NCBI RefSeq assembly: GCF_023898315.1
Contig: NC_064616.1
Location: 648,516,974 to 648,580,973, forward strand
DNA length: 64,000 bases
From: Schistocerca nitens
Lineage: Eukaryota > Arthropoda > Insecta > Orthoptera > Acrididae
Reading direction: 5' to 3'
Under the pieces are notes generated by a model, which was not told the origin of the DNA, made no database searches, and saw only the letters and a program-made list of their open reading frames with translations. Shown one piece after another: positions 1 through 11,539 of this stretch (positions within the stretch are counted from its first letter, which is position 1; each line of letters begins with the position of its first letter). The position numbers and the translations under genes were made by a program.

Positions 1-2475
1 CTGATTGTACCCTCTGGTTAGGTCACAAACTGAGACAAGTTTGCACAGATCAACTTAATCTATGGAGTATACTCGATTTAGCATTGGATGAATATCTAAT
101 AACGTCACAGCTTTTAGCTTCCTGTACTCAAAACAAAGCCTCTGCTTCTATTCTCCTGTAGGAGAGTTCTTCGTTACAATTACTGTCCTATGAGTTATGC
201 CCAGGATGGATCTGACAGTTCTCTAGGTTCAATGAACCCCACTGCTAGGCTTTTCATAATCATCATTTTGACTATATAGAATTCTGTATGCTAATGGGCA
301 CTGCTCCTCCTTTATGTATCCTGTGTTGAATTGGGGGGGGGGGGGGGGGTTGCTAGAAGTTTATCCTGTTTTCAGAAAATATGAGAGCAGGTAAGTAGCA
401 TTGGCAAAATTATCTTGTGGACCTCTGCTGATAAATAATTTAATTTAGTAAGCAGGTCTTGTGTATTGGGTTGAGTGCTTCATCAGCTGATTTCTTCACA
501 CTGTCATTAGGTGGACAATAAGGTACTACCTGCATGTCTTGCTTCCTAGTAGGTACTTCTATCACATCATGTGGTCCTACATTTGACACTGTGGAAACAA
601 TAGTTCCTCACAGTAGCTCCACTTATGCATTACCCGTATTAATGATTCTCATTTCCCACTTGGTCGTTCTTTAATGACACCAACAGTTCTTGTTACATAA
701 CAATGCCTCTGGTATAGCAAGTCACTGTTTACTGATGGCTCTGTTAAAAAACAAATTACTTCCCATGCTCTTCAGCATCTTCATGTTGATATACAGAGTT
801 TTTCCTGTTACTAGAGGAGGCACTCACTTTAGTCAAATGTACATCGACTCAGAATGGCATTATTGTGATGCTACTTGGTTTATGCATTACATCAGTGGCA
901 CTAACATTAATTCAAGTCTGACCTATTGCAGCCATAATTGTTATGACTGAATTGGATTTCTCTTTCTGTTACACTGATCTGAGCATGGTCAACTGCCAGG
1001 AAATCTAACCTCAATATACCTTTGTAACATTTCTCTCCACTCCTTATCACTTGCATTTCAGCCACATAATCATATTGGTCTATCACAAAGTTAATCACTT
1101 CTCCATAATTGTAAACCCATCGCCATTTAACCCTGTAATTGTACAGCTTGGCTGCCACCAACTTTCTTCCTTAACTGTATGGCACCATATCAAAGAAATT
1201 TGAGCCCCTGTACTGACTAGGAAATGGACATTTTGTCCATGGTAAATTGTGTTTACAAGCAACCTACAGAGCTGTCATCAGTGCAACTTGCAGAACTATT
1301 GCTTCTTGTGGGGTGGAAGTAGTGGTGGCTCCTCTGTCATTTAATGTACTCTCCCAAAGGTCTCCACCTTCGGCCCTGAATTCCCCCTCTTACAGTTTCG
1401 CACTATGCGACCTTCCACTTCACAGGTGAAACACTGAATAATTTTCCTATAAAAAGTGGGGCTTTGTTGCCTGTTTTCGTTTTAGCTGGTTCCCGAGTAC
1501 ACTTTGAACACACGACCCAGTTTTGATCAAGTTGAGATATCCATAGCTTCTCAAAAAATCGAACTGCCATCTGTATTGCTTCTTCAAAATGTCTCACAAA
1601 TCTCATCGCTCAGCTAACTGCACACTATAGCCAATTCAAAGATGTATCTAGTGCTGTTTGTATGGATTCAAACAATTTTGCCTCATTGTGTGAATTGTTA
1701 TCACTGAGCTGATATGTGTTACAATTAACTATCCTAATTCAATGCGCAAAATGCTCAATGGATTCTCTGTTCAAAATATGCATGCTGTGGCGTTGCACCC
1801 TGTGAAACCTTGCTGGGTTTTTCTTCTTGTATGTTGTACAAGTCTCTGTTTAAATTCATCGTAAGTAGTTGCATACCTGCATATGGTATCAGATATGACA
1901 AAATGAGTACATCATCTTGGATTCACAGTTTTGCAAAAGTTTCTTTGTCCGGGTCATTCCAGGATCATAAACTAGCTGAATTTTCCAGTTTACTAAAATA
2001 CGCCTGTAGAAGACTAGGACTGCAAGGATCAAAAAGAAGTTCTTAACTACCACTGAGCCTTTGTAATTTCATTGATTATACCCTGAGGGCTGCCATTTAA
2101 TTGACCAATGTCCCTTCTACCTTCTGTATCTGCTTTCATTGCTGAATTTCTAAGCGTAACTGTGCTATAACAGTCTATAAATCCACACCTTGCTGTGTGG
2201 CCATCATGACTGACTGCCTGATTACTCCAATTATTAAAAATTTGCCATAATTACCGTTTGCATGCACATCAAGCCAAGCCTGTATCTACAGCAGATTTAT
2301 CTTCAGTGCTGGGTATTCTGACAGAATAATGCTATCTGCATCAGCCTTGCTCCACTTCCTCATACAATGACCAAACATGAACTTCTGTGAGTAATACTGA
2401 TCACTGCTACACACCATGGAAGACTGTAGGTTTCATTCTCTCCTCAGGAATAGTGATGGGTAAAGGAACACTAAT
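1..2475 (-). pseudogene. Gypsy-type LTR retrotransposon A, decayed gag-pro-pol (runs off left edge)
   Basis: Read on the minus strand, this is the 5' half of an LTR retrotransposon polyprotein. Gag capsid-like sequence lies at about 2050-1600. A zinc-knuckle-like motif near 1380-1435 begins CFTCEVEG but has Arg where the knuckle His should be. A retropepsin follows at about 1250-930, with active-site motif FLVSTGAQIS (normally DTG) and a C-terminal stretch containing LRLDFLA. A pol linker lies near 300-480 and the start of the reverse transcriptase (GFIEP-like) near 1-250. Several stops and frame changes break it, so it cannot make an active protein. The rest of pol and the 3' LTR would lie left of the window. 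The family call rests on domain order and motifs; the clade is not resolved. Confidence 0.65.
333..349. repeat. Poly-G/C homopolymer run
   Basis: Seventeen consecutive G residues inside the decayed pol of Gypsy element A. The length is prone to sequencing error. Confidence 0.9.
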
Positions 2476-2853
2476 GACCCCACTGCTGACAACATTTTAT
2501 AAGGGATGTGATACAGGATGAGTGGTGGCGTGGTTGAAGTCGTGAAGGTGAGAAGTTGGTTAGCCTCATAGTCATAGTCCAGTTACTTTTACTTTATTCA
2601 TAACACTATACATACATATACTCTAGTAGTCAACACCCCAGCAAGCAACCATCACAATCACGATGCAAAGAAGCTGCGACTCGTGACGACACAATAAGAC
2701 AGGCGACGAAAAAGACCCACATGTATTCAGTGTGAGTAGTTGTATCTACTGCCGACAAACTGTGTGTGGATTCAAAGGACACAGAAATGTGTGAACAGCA
2801 CTGGTAGGTGATTGTTCAATTATCCTACTTCCACACTCAGTCGGGTTCCCACA
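2476..2853 (-). mobile_element. Putative 5' LTR plus primer-binding site of Gypsy element A
   Basis: Upstream of the minus-strand gag, the sequence on that strand starts TGTGGGAACCC at 2853, carries a polyadenylation signal AATAAA at about 2593-2598, and ends near 2495. The next bases (2494-2476, minus) read GTCAGCAGTGGGGTC. They resemble the complement of the tRNA-Leu 3' end used as a primer site by many Gypsy elements. The second LTR is outside the window, so both boundaries are inferred from one copy. Confidence 0.45.
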
Positions 2854-3477
2854 GGCACAAATTTCTTACACATGCATCCCCTCACCACTATGCTTACATG
2901 CGCATTAGCATTTCCACATGTCAAAGTTGGAATGCTACTTAGGTGACTTTCCAGATGGTGAAAAGCGAAATTATTCATACGGGGGTTCAGCAGCTTTTAG
3001 CCAAACAGCTTACAGTGATGCTGATGAACAAACGTCAGACACACCAATGTTGGACATGGAAATGGATATCTCATAGGAATTGTTTCGGAACATGCAATAA
3101 GCTAACAAGGGAGTTATCTGCCGAGGAAAACACTTCATTCAAAAGTCACTTTCAAATGAGTAAAACCAATTTTTAATCTTTTTTAGACATATTTCTGGTT
3201 CCATACAAAAGTTTAACACATGTGTAAGATGCTGTGCCAGCTTGTATTAAATTACAAGTAATACTGAAATACCTGAGCACAGAAGTCACTGCAATATATG
3301 TATTGCATTCCAAAGAGCACTGTTTCTAAATGTTTATGTTAACTACAATATAATGAAGGTAGATTGGAATGCAAGGTTTTTGTCTCAACAGTTCATCTTT
3401 GATACTATTTTCAGGGATAGTCAAGGTTCTGATAGATCACAGGTGCTGTAAATGAATGTTTGTTTTATTGGTGCAGT
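2854..3477. other. Unassigned AT-rich sequence
   Basis: No coding signature, terminal repeat or tRNA-like head is visible here. The 77-codon plus-strand frame at 2943-3176 has no recognisable motif and is probably chance. Confidence 0.5.
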
Positions 3478-3488
3478 ACTTAATTTTG

Positions 3489-3695
3489 GTCCGCAGCTCG
3501 TGGTCGTGCGGTAGCGTTCTCGCTTCCCACGCCCGGGTTCCCGGGTTCGATTCCCGGCGGGGTCAGGGATTTTCTCTGCCTCGTGATGACTGGGTGTTGT
3601 GTGATGTCCTTAGGTTAGTTAGGTTTAAGTAGTTCTAAGTTCTAGGGGACTGATGACAATAGATGTTAAGTCCCATAGTGCTCAGAGCCATTTGA
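3489..3695 (+). mobile_element. tRNA-derived SINE with 11-bp target site duplication
   Basis: This short non-autonomous retroposon has a tRNA-like head with internal RNA polymerase III promoter boxes. An A-box-like stretch lies near 3501-3515 and a near-consensus B box GGTTCGATTCC at 3544-3554. An unrelated body follows. It is flanked by the identical 11-mer ACTTAATTTTG at 3478-3488 and 3696-3706, which fixes both ends. It encodes no protein and depends on a LINE for movement. I recognise the body as a common locust repeat, from memory only. Confidence 0.85.
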
Positions 3696-3834
3696 ACTTA
3701 ATTTTGTAACCAAATTTTATACTTCTGTGCAGAAGTCATTACTGTAATCAGTGATAGCATAAATATAAACATTGTTATACATGCACAGGATTTTAATGAG
3801 GCTCAAGTCATTTTCTTTGCAAAACATTATATTT

Positions 3835-4164
3835 CTTGGGAGGCAGAACATATTCTCCAATGAGAGCTGCAGAGAATGTTGTTTCTGGTTTTGAGCTTAG
3901 CAGATGTCTGTGTCAAGTGCTCCTAAAAGAAAGCAGCCTGTCTAATGTGATCCCAAGGTATTTTGGATGCATATTATGATGAAGTTTGTCTCCTCCAAAA
4001 TAGAATTGATGGCCGTGTGTCCCAATTTATTGGACAGATGAAAACATGAAACTTCTGTTTTATTTGAGTTTGGTTGTAACTTCCATTTCCTCAAATAGTG
4101 GCTCAAGATGTCTAGATCAGAATTTAGGATTTCTTCAGTTGTTTCAAAAGTTTTGTGTTGGGTA
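3835..4164 (-). pseudogene. LINE L1-A, 3' part of reverse transcriptase (left half of a split element)
   Basis: The minus frame at 4214-3942 reads as the post-catalytic part of a Jockey/I-like reverse transcriptase (LSHYLRKWKLQPNSNKTEV, then a LGxxLDRLLSFR-like stretch after a frame change). It continues to about 3835. It is the direct continuation of the reverse transcriptase that stops at 16678. The Gypsy element between them inserted a few codons after the YADD catalytic motif. The two halves resume in the same frame once one copy of the GGTA target is removed. Confidence 0.8.
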
Positions 4165-4591
4165 TGTAATCTTACCCTTCCACACATCACCATTAAAGTT
4201 CTCAATCTTTGCACAACTTTTGAGAATTATGAGATGAGTAAGATTACAAAAGAAGAACTTTTTACTTATCTTGATTATCTCGTTGTTGTCGATGGCTTAA
4301 AGTTTTGTATAGGAGTATTTCTTGCAGCTGAAAATTTTTATTTCTTAGGTTTGTGATGACAAAATATATCCTGAAATGAAGAGTAATTTTAACTGCTAGT
4401 ACATATCAACTGTAACACATTAATTTCTTTTATATACATTTTAGCCTGTAATATAATAAATCATATACAAAATCATATGAATTCTTTTAATGAAACAGCT
4501 GAGATAATTTTAACCTATGCGAGATTCGAGATTACATGTGGCATCGGTTATCTCTTAAAAAAATAATATTAGAGGAGGATGAGTCATTACA
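4165..4591 (-). mobile_element. 3' LTR of Gypsy element B
   Basis: 427 bp, starting TGTAATGACTC (4591) and ending AGATTACA (4165) on the minus strand. It aligns with the 5' LTR at 14587-16673. By eye the first ~200 aligned bases differ at about 7% of positions. A ~350-bp block present in the 5' LTR (about 14790-15150) is missing here. Confidence 0.9.
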
Positions 4592-4604
4592 ATATCCCCC
4601 TCAC
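4592..4604 (-). promoter_or_regulatory. Polypurine tract of Gypsy element B
   Basis: The minus strand reads GTGAGGGGGATAT directly before the 3' LTR start. This is the expected place and composition for the plus-strand DNA primer of reverse transcription. Confidence 0.75.
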
Positions 4605-5186
4605 AAAATCTGGAAACAGCGTGTTTTCAATATTTTGTGACAGACTATAAGGTTTGCCAAATAGTGTACAAAAATGATGCCCAGGATAGGAGAAGGATGT
4701 AGAGAAGTGTCTGATGCATAACATATTACAGAGAACATAAGAAAAATATCTACTATACAAATCATAATCTATATGTATATCAAGATGTGATATTTAGATT
4801 TTCAGATCTGGGGAACATACTGTTGCAAGACAAATAACAGAAAACTAAAACATTACACCACTAAACTATAGAAATAATTACAGAGACAATGAAAATAACT
4901 ATAAATTATTAATTTTGAGTTAAGATCTATACAACCAAATCTTCAAAAGAGAAGAGAAAAAAAAATTCAGAGCCTACATGTACAATGAGTGAGCCAACTC
5001 GAAAAACTCGCAATGATGGGTACAGACCAAAAGAATATACTTGATCACAAGTAGGAATCACTCAGCCATATAAACCATAGTATTTACAGATATTTTGACT
5101 CATGAAAGAACAAAATAATGAAAAAATATTAGGGCCTAAGTTTACAATGTGGGGATTGACCTGGGTACAAACCAGCAAAAAAAAGT

Positions 5187-5254
5187 TCATAATCGTATCA
5201 ATGAGTATTGTGAGAAGTATCCAGCTTCAATCAATGGTTGTACGTCCTCCTTGA

Positions 5255-5326
<72 letters not shown>

Positions 5327-5642
5327 CTCTCCCTCCCTCTCCCTCCCCCCCCCCCCCCCCCAACTGTTGGCGGTCTCTGTCAGTCAGCAGACAAGGTCGC
5401 CCTGTACACTTTTGTGCTGTACGTGTCCCTTCGCATTTCCACTTCACTATCAAATTGGAAACAGTGGACCTAGGGATGTTTAGGAGTGTGGAAATCTCAT
5501 GTACAGATGTATGACAGAAGTGACACCCAATCACCTGACCATGTTTGAAGTCGGTGAGTTCTGCAGAGCACCTCATTCTGCTCTCCCACGATGTCTAAAA
5601 CGTATGTTTTTGGGGGTGTCCTGATACTTTTGGACACATAGT
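5187..5642 (-). mobile_element. Truncated Tc1-like transposon, transposase N-terminus interrupted by a microsatellite
   Basis: On the minus strand a terminal-repeat-like end (CACTATGTGTCCAAAAGT, near 5642) is followed by a short leader and a frame from 5576. That frame encodes a Tc1-type helix-turn-helix (ELTDFKHGQVIGC, then STLLNIPRSTVSNLIVKW). About 70 codons in, the frame enters a C-run and then a (GA)n tract that would translate as an Arg-Glu repeat. The catalytic domain is absent. The left boundary is uncertain. Confidence 0.7.
5259..5361. repeat. (TC)n microsatellite with C-rich end
   Basis: About 33 TC dinucleotides (5259-5324) followed by CCCTCT variants and a poly-C run to about 5361, inside the Tc1 fragment. 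Confidence 0.95.
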
Positions 5643-6413
5643 GTATATACATCTTGTTATATTGTCCATACTAGTAAATGTCTTCCACACTAATCTGTGT
5701 ACACAAAAACCTAGAAAGTTCATTTACAATTAATAAAAAAATTACATACTGATTTAAAGTTACATAATGATTGGATAGTAAATCCTCAAATAAAATAAAA
5801 ATAAATAAATAAAAACAATATGCATTTATGCTGAATGACCCTGTATTTAGCAGTCTTGGTTAACAATTCACAAATATCAGACACAACACACATTCCAGTC
5901 GACAGATGCTCAAGTATGTTACCCAGCACCCACGATCTCTTGCAAGATGACTGGTCCAGAAGGGTACAGCCATACAGCAGTGTGGGGAGTGGATCTACCC
6001 ACATCTTTCAGTTTCCTCCTTAGAGTTATCATTACATGCTCCAATGGATAGGTGACTTCCTGTCTAGCATTCACATCGAATCCTGAAACATTGTTTGTGT
6101 ACTAACTATGTTGTTCAGTACCTTCTACAGGTCACACGAGATATGTTCATCATCTTCATTTAACACAGTCAATTATATGGGTTTATGTCAGGTGAAATTA
6201 AAAAGTGTTCACATATGAAACATTAAAAATCAGAGTTAAATGCAATAAAAATATGGACTAATAAGGTAACGCACACAGATATGCTCAGATACTATTCCCA
6301 ATCTCTGCAGTGCAAGTTATGAATATTTTCCCATTTCAAAACTGTAAAAATCTGTACTCATTTAGTCTCAAGGCATCTACATATTTAATTCTTAAGCACA
6401 AATCCATTGCAGA

Positions 6414-6612
6414 ACACAATTATATAGTGTATCACAGATTTTAACCCAGTCAATAGATAAGACAAAATTTTAAAAATCACAACATCTTACATACTAAATT
6501 CCAGAAAACAAAACACGGTTATATAGTCTTATGAATCTACACATAGATTTAAATTCGGTCAATGGATAAGATAAAACTCTAGAAACTACAAGATCTTACA
6601 TACTAAGTTCAT
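6414..6612. repeat. Imperfect ~100-bp tandem duplication
   Basis: Two diverged copies share a TTATATAGT start, a GTCAATRGATAAGA core and a CTTACATACTAA end (first copy to ~6500, second ~6515-6612). They lie in the 3' tail of Gypsy element B. Confidence 0.7.
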
Positions 6613-6697
6613 GAAAATGAGAAAAGAACAAACAAAAACTGGATACTTATGGACCATGTCTATATGCTTTCAGTTCAGTGATATTGCGTAATCCAAA

Positions 6698-7545
6698 CTA
6701 CTTCTTAGGTTTTGGATACACAAGTCTGTATGCATTAGGATGTGGATTTTCAAGAACTTTGAATGGTCCAATATAAATATCGAAAAATTTCGCCAACACA
6801 AGATCTCCTACTTCAAACTTAGGAAATCTACCCATCCCATCATTTCTCTGCTTTCTCCTATCCCCCTGTTTTTTTGTCATCTCCCTAACACATTCTTCCC
6901 TCTCTTGTAGAGACAGAATTTTACATGGTGGAAACTTAACATTTTCAGAAATAGAATTAAACTTGATTCCAGATGGTGAAAAATCTGTTGAAGAATGTTG
7001 TAAGCAGTTCATAATATCCTCAAAGTCACTGACATAATCTATCCAACTGGTATGATTCTTACTACAATATGTTCTAAACAGTATTCCAAGCTCTCTCATA
7101 TATCTTTCTGGAGGGTTACTTGAAGGATGGTACACCGAGGTTAGAACATGCCTTATTTTTGTGTGATCAACAAAATCTTTCCAAGCTTGTGATGTAAACT
7201 GAGAACCATTATCAGATAAAATTGTCTTAGAATACCCACCTGATGAAAATATGTGTTTTCAAACATAGAGATGATTTGCTTACTGGTAGCTTTCTTGAGA
7301 GGAAACAACATTGTGAACTTCAAAAATACATTAACCATAAAAAAGAACACAACAAAATCCATTCTTAGACTCAGGTAAAGGTCCAGAAACATCCACAGAC
7401 ACTAGGTTAGTATTAGGCAGTGCATTTGGCCTCTACTTGTTTGGTTACTTACCTTCACTCTTTGACATCTGTCACAGCTGGCAATCTAAACTTGAACTAC
7501 TTGATAAGGCATTGTGGATGTGGTTTTCTCAAGAAAGAAGGAAAG
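6698..7545 (-). pseudogene. Integrase of Gypsy element B (zinc finger part, catalytic core, GPF module)
   Basis: The enzyme inserts retrotransposon cDNA into the host genome. On the minus strand the Cys pair of the HHCC finger is seen as CDRCQRVK (7482-7452). The core follows with all three acidic residues in context: DVSGP (~7400), SDNGSQF (~7230-7215) and NPPERYMRELG (~7115). A C-terminal module with IGPFKVLENPHPNAY (about 6775-6730) ends at the stop at 6698. At least two frameshifts (near 7380 and 7250) break the core. The N-terminal HH half is cut off by the Tigger insertion at about 7550; the upstream remainder resumes at 9787. Confidence 0.8.
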
Positions 7546-7559
7546 GAACTTCAATACCC

Positions 7560-9297
7560 AGGCCAATTCTCAAAGAAAAAGTGATAGTTCTGTACCAATA
7601 ACTGGAAGCCAAAAGTAAATTTGCTGCCAGTGAAGGCTGCATTGATCGTTGGAAAACTCGTCATGGTGTCCGTTTTGTATCTATTTCTGGTGAAAAACTA
7701 TCTGCTGATGCCGCAGCTGCTGAGGAGTTTTCTGTTAAGTTTCAAGAATTGTAGCAGTGAACTGTTACCCTGCCAAGTGTATAAAATCGACGATACAGGG
7801 CTGAACTTTAAAATGTTGCCAACAAAAAGGCTCGCAGCTTCAAATGAATCCGTGGTAGGAATCAAACTTATAAAAGATAGAATAACAGTCATTCCTTGTA
7901 GCTACGCAGATGCTACCCACAAGCTCCCCTTGTTCGTCAGTGGCAAATCTAAGAAGCCAAGGGCATTCAAAAATATAAACTTACCTTCCTTGCCGGTTTA
8001 TTACCGCAGTCGAAAATCTGCTTGGACAGGCTGCAACCTTTTTAAATCCTGGTTTTTCGACGAGTTTGTGCCATCGGTCGAAAAAGACTTGAAGCAAAAC
8101 AATCTGCCTGTTCGTTCTCTACTGCTATTACATAACGCACCGTCACATCCATCTGAGGAAGATTTGGTGAAAGGGGACATAAAAGCTCTCTTTCTGCCTC
8201 CTAATGTGACCTCACTCATACAACCAATGGATCAGGGCGTTACCGAATGGTTAAAAAGGTGATATCACAGAAAGTACATCAGCTCAATCTTGGAAAAATC
8301 TGAAGGAGGTCATAACTTATTTGAGGCGGTGTAATCCCTGAACATCAAAGATGCTATCTACACAATCGCTGCAGCAAGGGATGAACTGAAACCTGACACT
8401 GCGGAAATCGTGGCGTAAGCTTTGGCCACAAGTGATGACTGAAAATGAGCATACCGATGATGAACAAAACAACGACGGGGTTGACAGAAGCGTCCGATCC
8501 CACGCGTCGGCTTTGACCCGTGACGTAAGGGTGTTGTCGTGTGTGACGTCATGACGGCGCGGAGTTTGGTTTGAGTGTGGCTGTCTCCAGTTCTGTTTTA
8601 TCTTATTTTATTTACTTTTCTGATCTGTTCGTTCTATCCCGTGAGATTTTTTTTTTTTTTTTTAAGACGTAAAACGCTAATCAGCTACTGAAGCATCTTT
8701 ATCTTCTATGGGTTGCAGGGGTTACGACCCCTGGGGAGGTGGGTGGGTATTCATGCATGGCTGTCTTCACTTACACGTTGTAGCTACGCAAGGCGTCTAA
8801 ATTTGTTTATATTTAGTTTGCCCCCCACCCAAAACACCCCATTTCCCGCGCTTGTCCCGTTAGTGTCATTAGGCTTCTTGTGGAAAGTGTGTGTTTGTTT
8901 TTGTTTCCGCCATATTTGTGACGTCATGGGTCAAAGCAGACGGGCGGGATCGGACGCTTCCGTATTTCCCAACGACGCTCTGGAAATCGTTAAAGATCTA
9001 CAAACTCTGGAGCCGAATGCCCCTGACAATGAAGTTGACGGGTGGATCAATGAATGTGACAAAGACTGTGACACTTTTGAAGAGCTCAGTGACGACCAGA
9101 TAGTGGCCGCTGTTAGCCAGGAAACTGTGAATGAGGACTCGGACGGCGAAGACGAACCCCCCACCCGGATTTCACACAACTGTGCAAAAAACGCTTTTGA
9201 CATCGCCCTTCAATACATCGGGAAGAATCCAACTTCAACTCCAATGGACGTTTTGTGGATAAAAAATGGAGAGACACTGCAGCTAAATCTAGAATAA
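7560..9297 (+). pseudogene. Tigger-like transposase pseudogene (CENP-B-type HTH plus DDE domain)
   Basis: A cut-and-paste transposase of the pogo/Tigger group. Visible in order: the second CENP-B-like helix-turn-helix (SEGCIDRWKTRHGVRF, ~7630-7680), which runs out of frame with the next part; the first catalytic Asp (YKIDDTGLNFK, ~7780-7812); the second motif, LLLLHNAPSHP (~8125-8155), where the catalytic Asp of the usual DNAPSHP is His; and the third (QPMDQGV, ~8222). After a stop at 8260 and decayed sequence to ~8486, a MITE interrupts the gene. The acidic C-terminal tail resumes after 8960 (FPNDALEIVKDL) and ends at 9297. The lost Asp, stops and insertion make it inactive. Confidence 0.85.
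8487..8960. mobile_element. 474-bp MITE with 40-bp terminal inverted repeats
   Basis: Left end 8487-8526 (GAAGCGTCCGATCCC...) and right end 8921-8960 are inverted copies matching at 36 of 40 positions by eye. The interior is GC-richer than its neighbours and has a T-run at about 8649-8664. No transposase is encoded. It sits in the Tigger transposase between its DDE domain and acidic tail. No clear target duplication is seen, so the superfamily is unassigned. Confidence 0.8.
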
Positions 9298-9786
9298 CGT
9301 CTGCTAATCAAAATGCATCACTGACTTTTTTTTCCAAGTAATTTGTTTTCTTTTTTACTGTAAAAACAATGCATATAGTATAATCATTTCTTAGTCTATA
9401 CATACAGTAGTTTATTTCTTTGTAAAAAATTTCTTTTTTATATACAGTGCTATTAACATTTTTTTAGTTTATAGTATATATCATTTATACATTATTAAGT
9501 ACAGTACAGTACTGTAATTTGTTTCTCGTTTTTCCTTTTAAAACCAGTACATATTATAGTGTGTGTGTACACGTTTTTTAGTTAATATATTGTTTAACAC
9601 TGTGTAAAAAACATCTTTTTATATTACTGTAGACGTCTTTTAGTTCTTAAATTGTTAAATTTTTTGTACTAAATGTCTTTCTATATTTTTTGCAATAAAT
9701 ATTAGATTTTTCGGATAATCCGACATTTTTTCGTTCTGAACAGGGTCCCGGTCCCAAAGGTGACAGATTAGAGAGGTTCTACTGTA

Positions 9787-11523
9787 ATTAAAGTATCAAT
9801 ACATGGTCCCAGTCAACATCATTTCCAATCCTCTGAGTCAGTCTTATGTCTCCTGAATATAATACCCTTGTGTACTTTATAATACTGTCTTGTCTTTTTC
9901 TCCTCCTTTCTAACCCAACATGCTCTCAACCAATTTCCAATCTTGATCTTGATTTTTATATCGACGGATGTCTTTGCAAATTTTCAAGATCTCTTTTTCC
10001 TCTTTCACACCTTTCAAGTACATAATTTTAAACTATTTTTTCTCCTTCTCCGGAGTTGTTAGATAATTCACCTTCTAAATGTAGCCTAGGTAAAGCATCA
10101 GCAACTACATTATCTGTGCCCTTAATGTATCTGATTTCATAATTAAATTGCTGTAAAAACAAGACCCAATGTGTAATTCTGTTATGGTACCGTTTACACA
10201 CCTGAAGATAACATAATGCTTTGTGATTGGTATAGATGATGACTTTGTGACCTAGTAAATAATTTTTAAATTGTTTAAAGTCCAAAGTACAGCCAAAAGT
10301 TCTTTCTCAGTAACAGTGTATGCCTTTTCACGTTTCTGCAATACTCTACTAGCAAATGCAAGGGATCTATGTTCAATAACACCATCAATTTCAACCTCCT
10401 GAAATAAATGAGCACCCAATCCAACATCACTAATGTCTGTCATAATACACAAAGGAAGAAAGAAATCTGGTCTGAACAATATCTGACTTTGACACAACTG
10501 TAATTTGATCTCATCGAAAACATTCTGATGCTCCTGATTTCAATCTCAAATAGTATTCTTCTTCAAAAGTTCACACAAGCATGGAGCATTCAAAGCTTGG
10601 CAACTACAAAATTTTCTATAGATCCAGTTAATCCAAAAACTGATTTAAGCTGTTTTTTGTTGTGAGGAGGAGGAAAATTAGCAATAGCGTCAAGTTTCTA
10701 TCAGGTACAATTCCTTTTTCAGATATAACATGTCCTTAAAATTTAGCTTCTTCCACACCAAATTTACACTTACCTGTTTTCAAAGTCATGCCTGTTAATT
10801 CTAATTTTAAAAACCACATCTCTTAACAGATTCAACTGTTGCTTCCAAGTCTTTTCTGTGACCAGAATGTCATCAACATACACAATTAATTTTGAACTCA
10901 CTTCACTTCCTAAAACAGAATCCAGAGCTCTAATGAATTCAGCTACAGATACATTTAGCCCAAATGGCACCACACAATAATGAAAACACTTACCTCCATA
11001 CAAAAATGCTGTATACTTTCTGGAATTAATTTCAAGTGGGATCTGGTGAAATCCAGAGGTGAAGTCCAAACTAGTCATGTATTTTACATAATTAAATTTG
11101 TGTAACAGCTCATCCATGTTCTCGGAATGATCATTCTCTCTGATAAGAAATTTATTAAGATGTCTAGAGTCCAAAACAATTCTCATTCCACCATTTCTCT
11201 TACTTTCCACAACTAAAGGATCATTGTAAGCTTCTCTCTATTATACCCCATGTTTCCATTTTCTGAATTTCTTTCTCTACATCTTTCATTTTTGAAAATG
11301 GTATATTATATGGCTTGAGAAAGAAAGGCTGATGATCTCTAAGGTCAAGTATACATTGATAGCCTTTCACTTTTGGTGGTTTTACACTAAACACATTTCT
11401 AAACTTCAATAACAAATTTCTAAGTTGTTCCTTTTGAATGTCATTAAGAGTCATAGCTTCCTTTACTTTAGAATCCACTACACTTTCAAAATCCTGATCC
11501 TCAATCTCCTGCCTGGTACTCAC
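9787..11523 (-). pseudogene. Reverse transcriptase and RNase H of Gypsy element B
   Basis: This polymerase copies the element RNA into DNA. Minus-strand pieces in order: the RT fingers (11523-11221, PYNIPFSKMKDVEKEI and GIIERS); the RT palm (11210-10770) with SLDFTSGFHQIP and the catalytic YVDDIL; a decayed thumb (~10770-10500); RNase H (10497-10028) with IMTDISDVGLGAHL, ELLAVLW, TNHKAL and VADALPRLHL. An integrase N-terminal leader follows down to 9787, where the Tigger transposon interrupts it. The catalytic residues of RT and RNase H survive, but frame changes at about 11215, 10770 and 10270 break the polyprotein. Confidence 0.85.
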
Positions 11524-11539
11524 CTTGGTTCACAATATT

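Larger units (their letters stand above)
4605..6697 (-). other. 3' non-coding tail of Gypsy element B
   Basis: About 2 kb between the integrase stop and the polypurine tract, AT-rich, with no envelope-like reading frame that I can recognise. It contains a Tc1 fragment (5187-5642) and an imperfect ~100-bp tandem duplication (6414-6612). A short minus frame at 6004-5786 has no known motif. Confidence 0.6.
7550..9784 (+). mobile_element. Tigger/pogo-type DNA transposon, 5' truncated, carrying a MITE
   Basis: A plus-strand element inserted in the integrase of Gypsy B. The right end is clear: on the minus strand it starts CAGTAGAACCTCTCTAATC at 9784, typical of Tigger-like elements, followed by the TA target (9785-9786). 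The matching left inverted repeat and transposase N-terminus are missing, so the left edge (~7550) is a truncation. The element carries a broken transposase (7560-9297), interrupted at 8487-8960 by a MITE. A long AT-rich 3' untranslated stretch runs from 9298 to ~9700. Confidence 0.8.

Noticed and set aside
3501-3565. A possible functional tRNA gene
   Set aside because: Pol III boxes are present, but the sequence continues into a SINE body with target duplications and does not give a proper tRNA cloverleaf end.
5187-5576. A 129-codon frame with a long Arg-Glu repeat
   Set aside because: The repeat is only the translation of a GA/TC microsatellite that disrupts a Tc1 fragment; it is not a real RE-rich protein.
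5786-6023. A possible envelope gene in the 3' tail of Gypsy element B
   Set aside because: No signal peptide, cleavage site or transmembrane pattern in a frame of meaningful length; short opposing frames only.
8713-9297. A 194-codon open frame that looks like a novel gene with an acidic tail
   Set aside because: The first ~80 codons are MITE sequence fused by chance to the Tigger transposase C-terminus after 8960.
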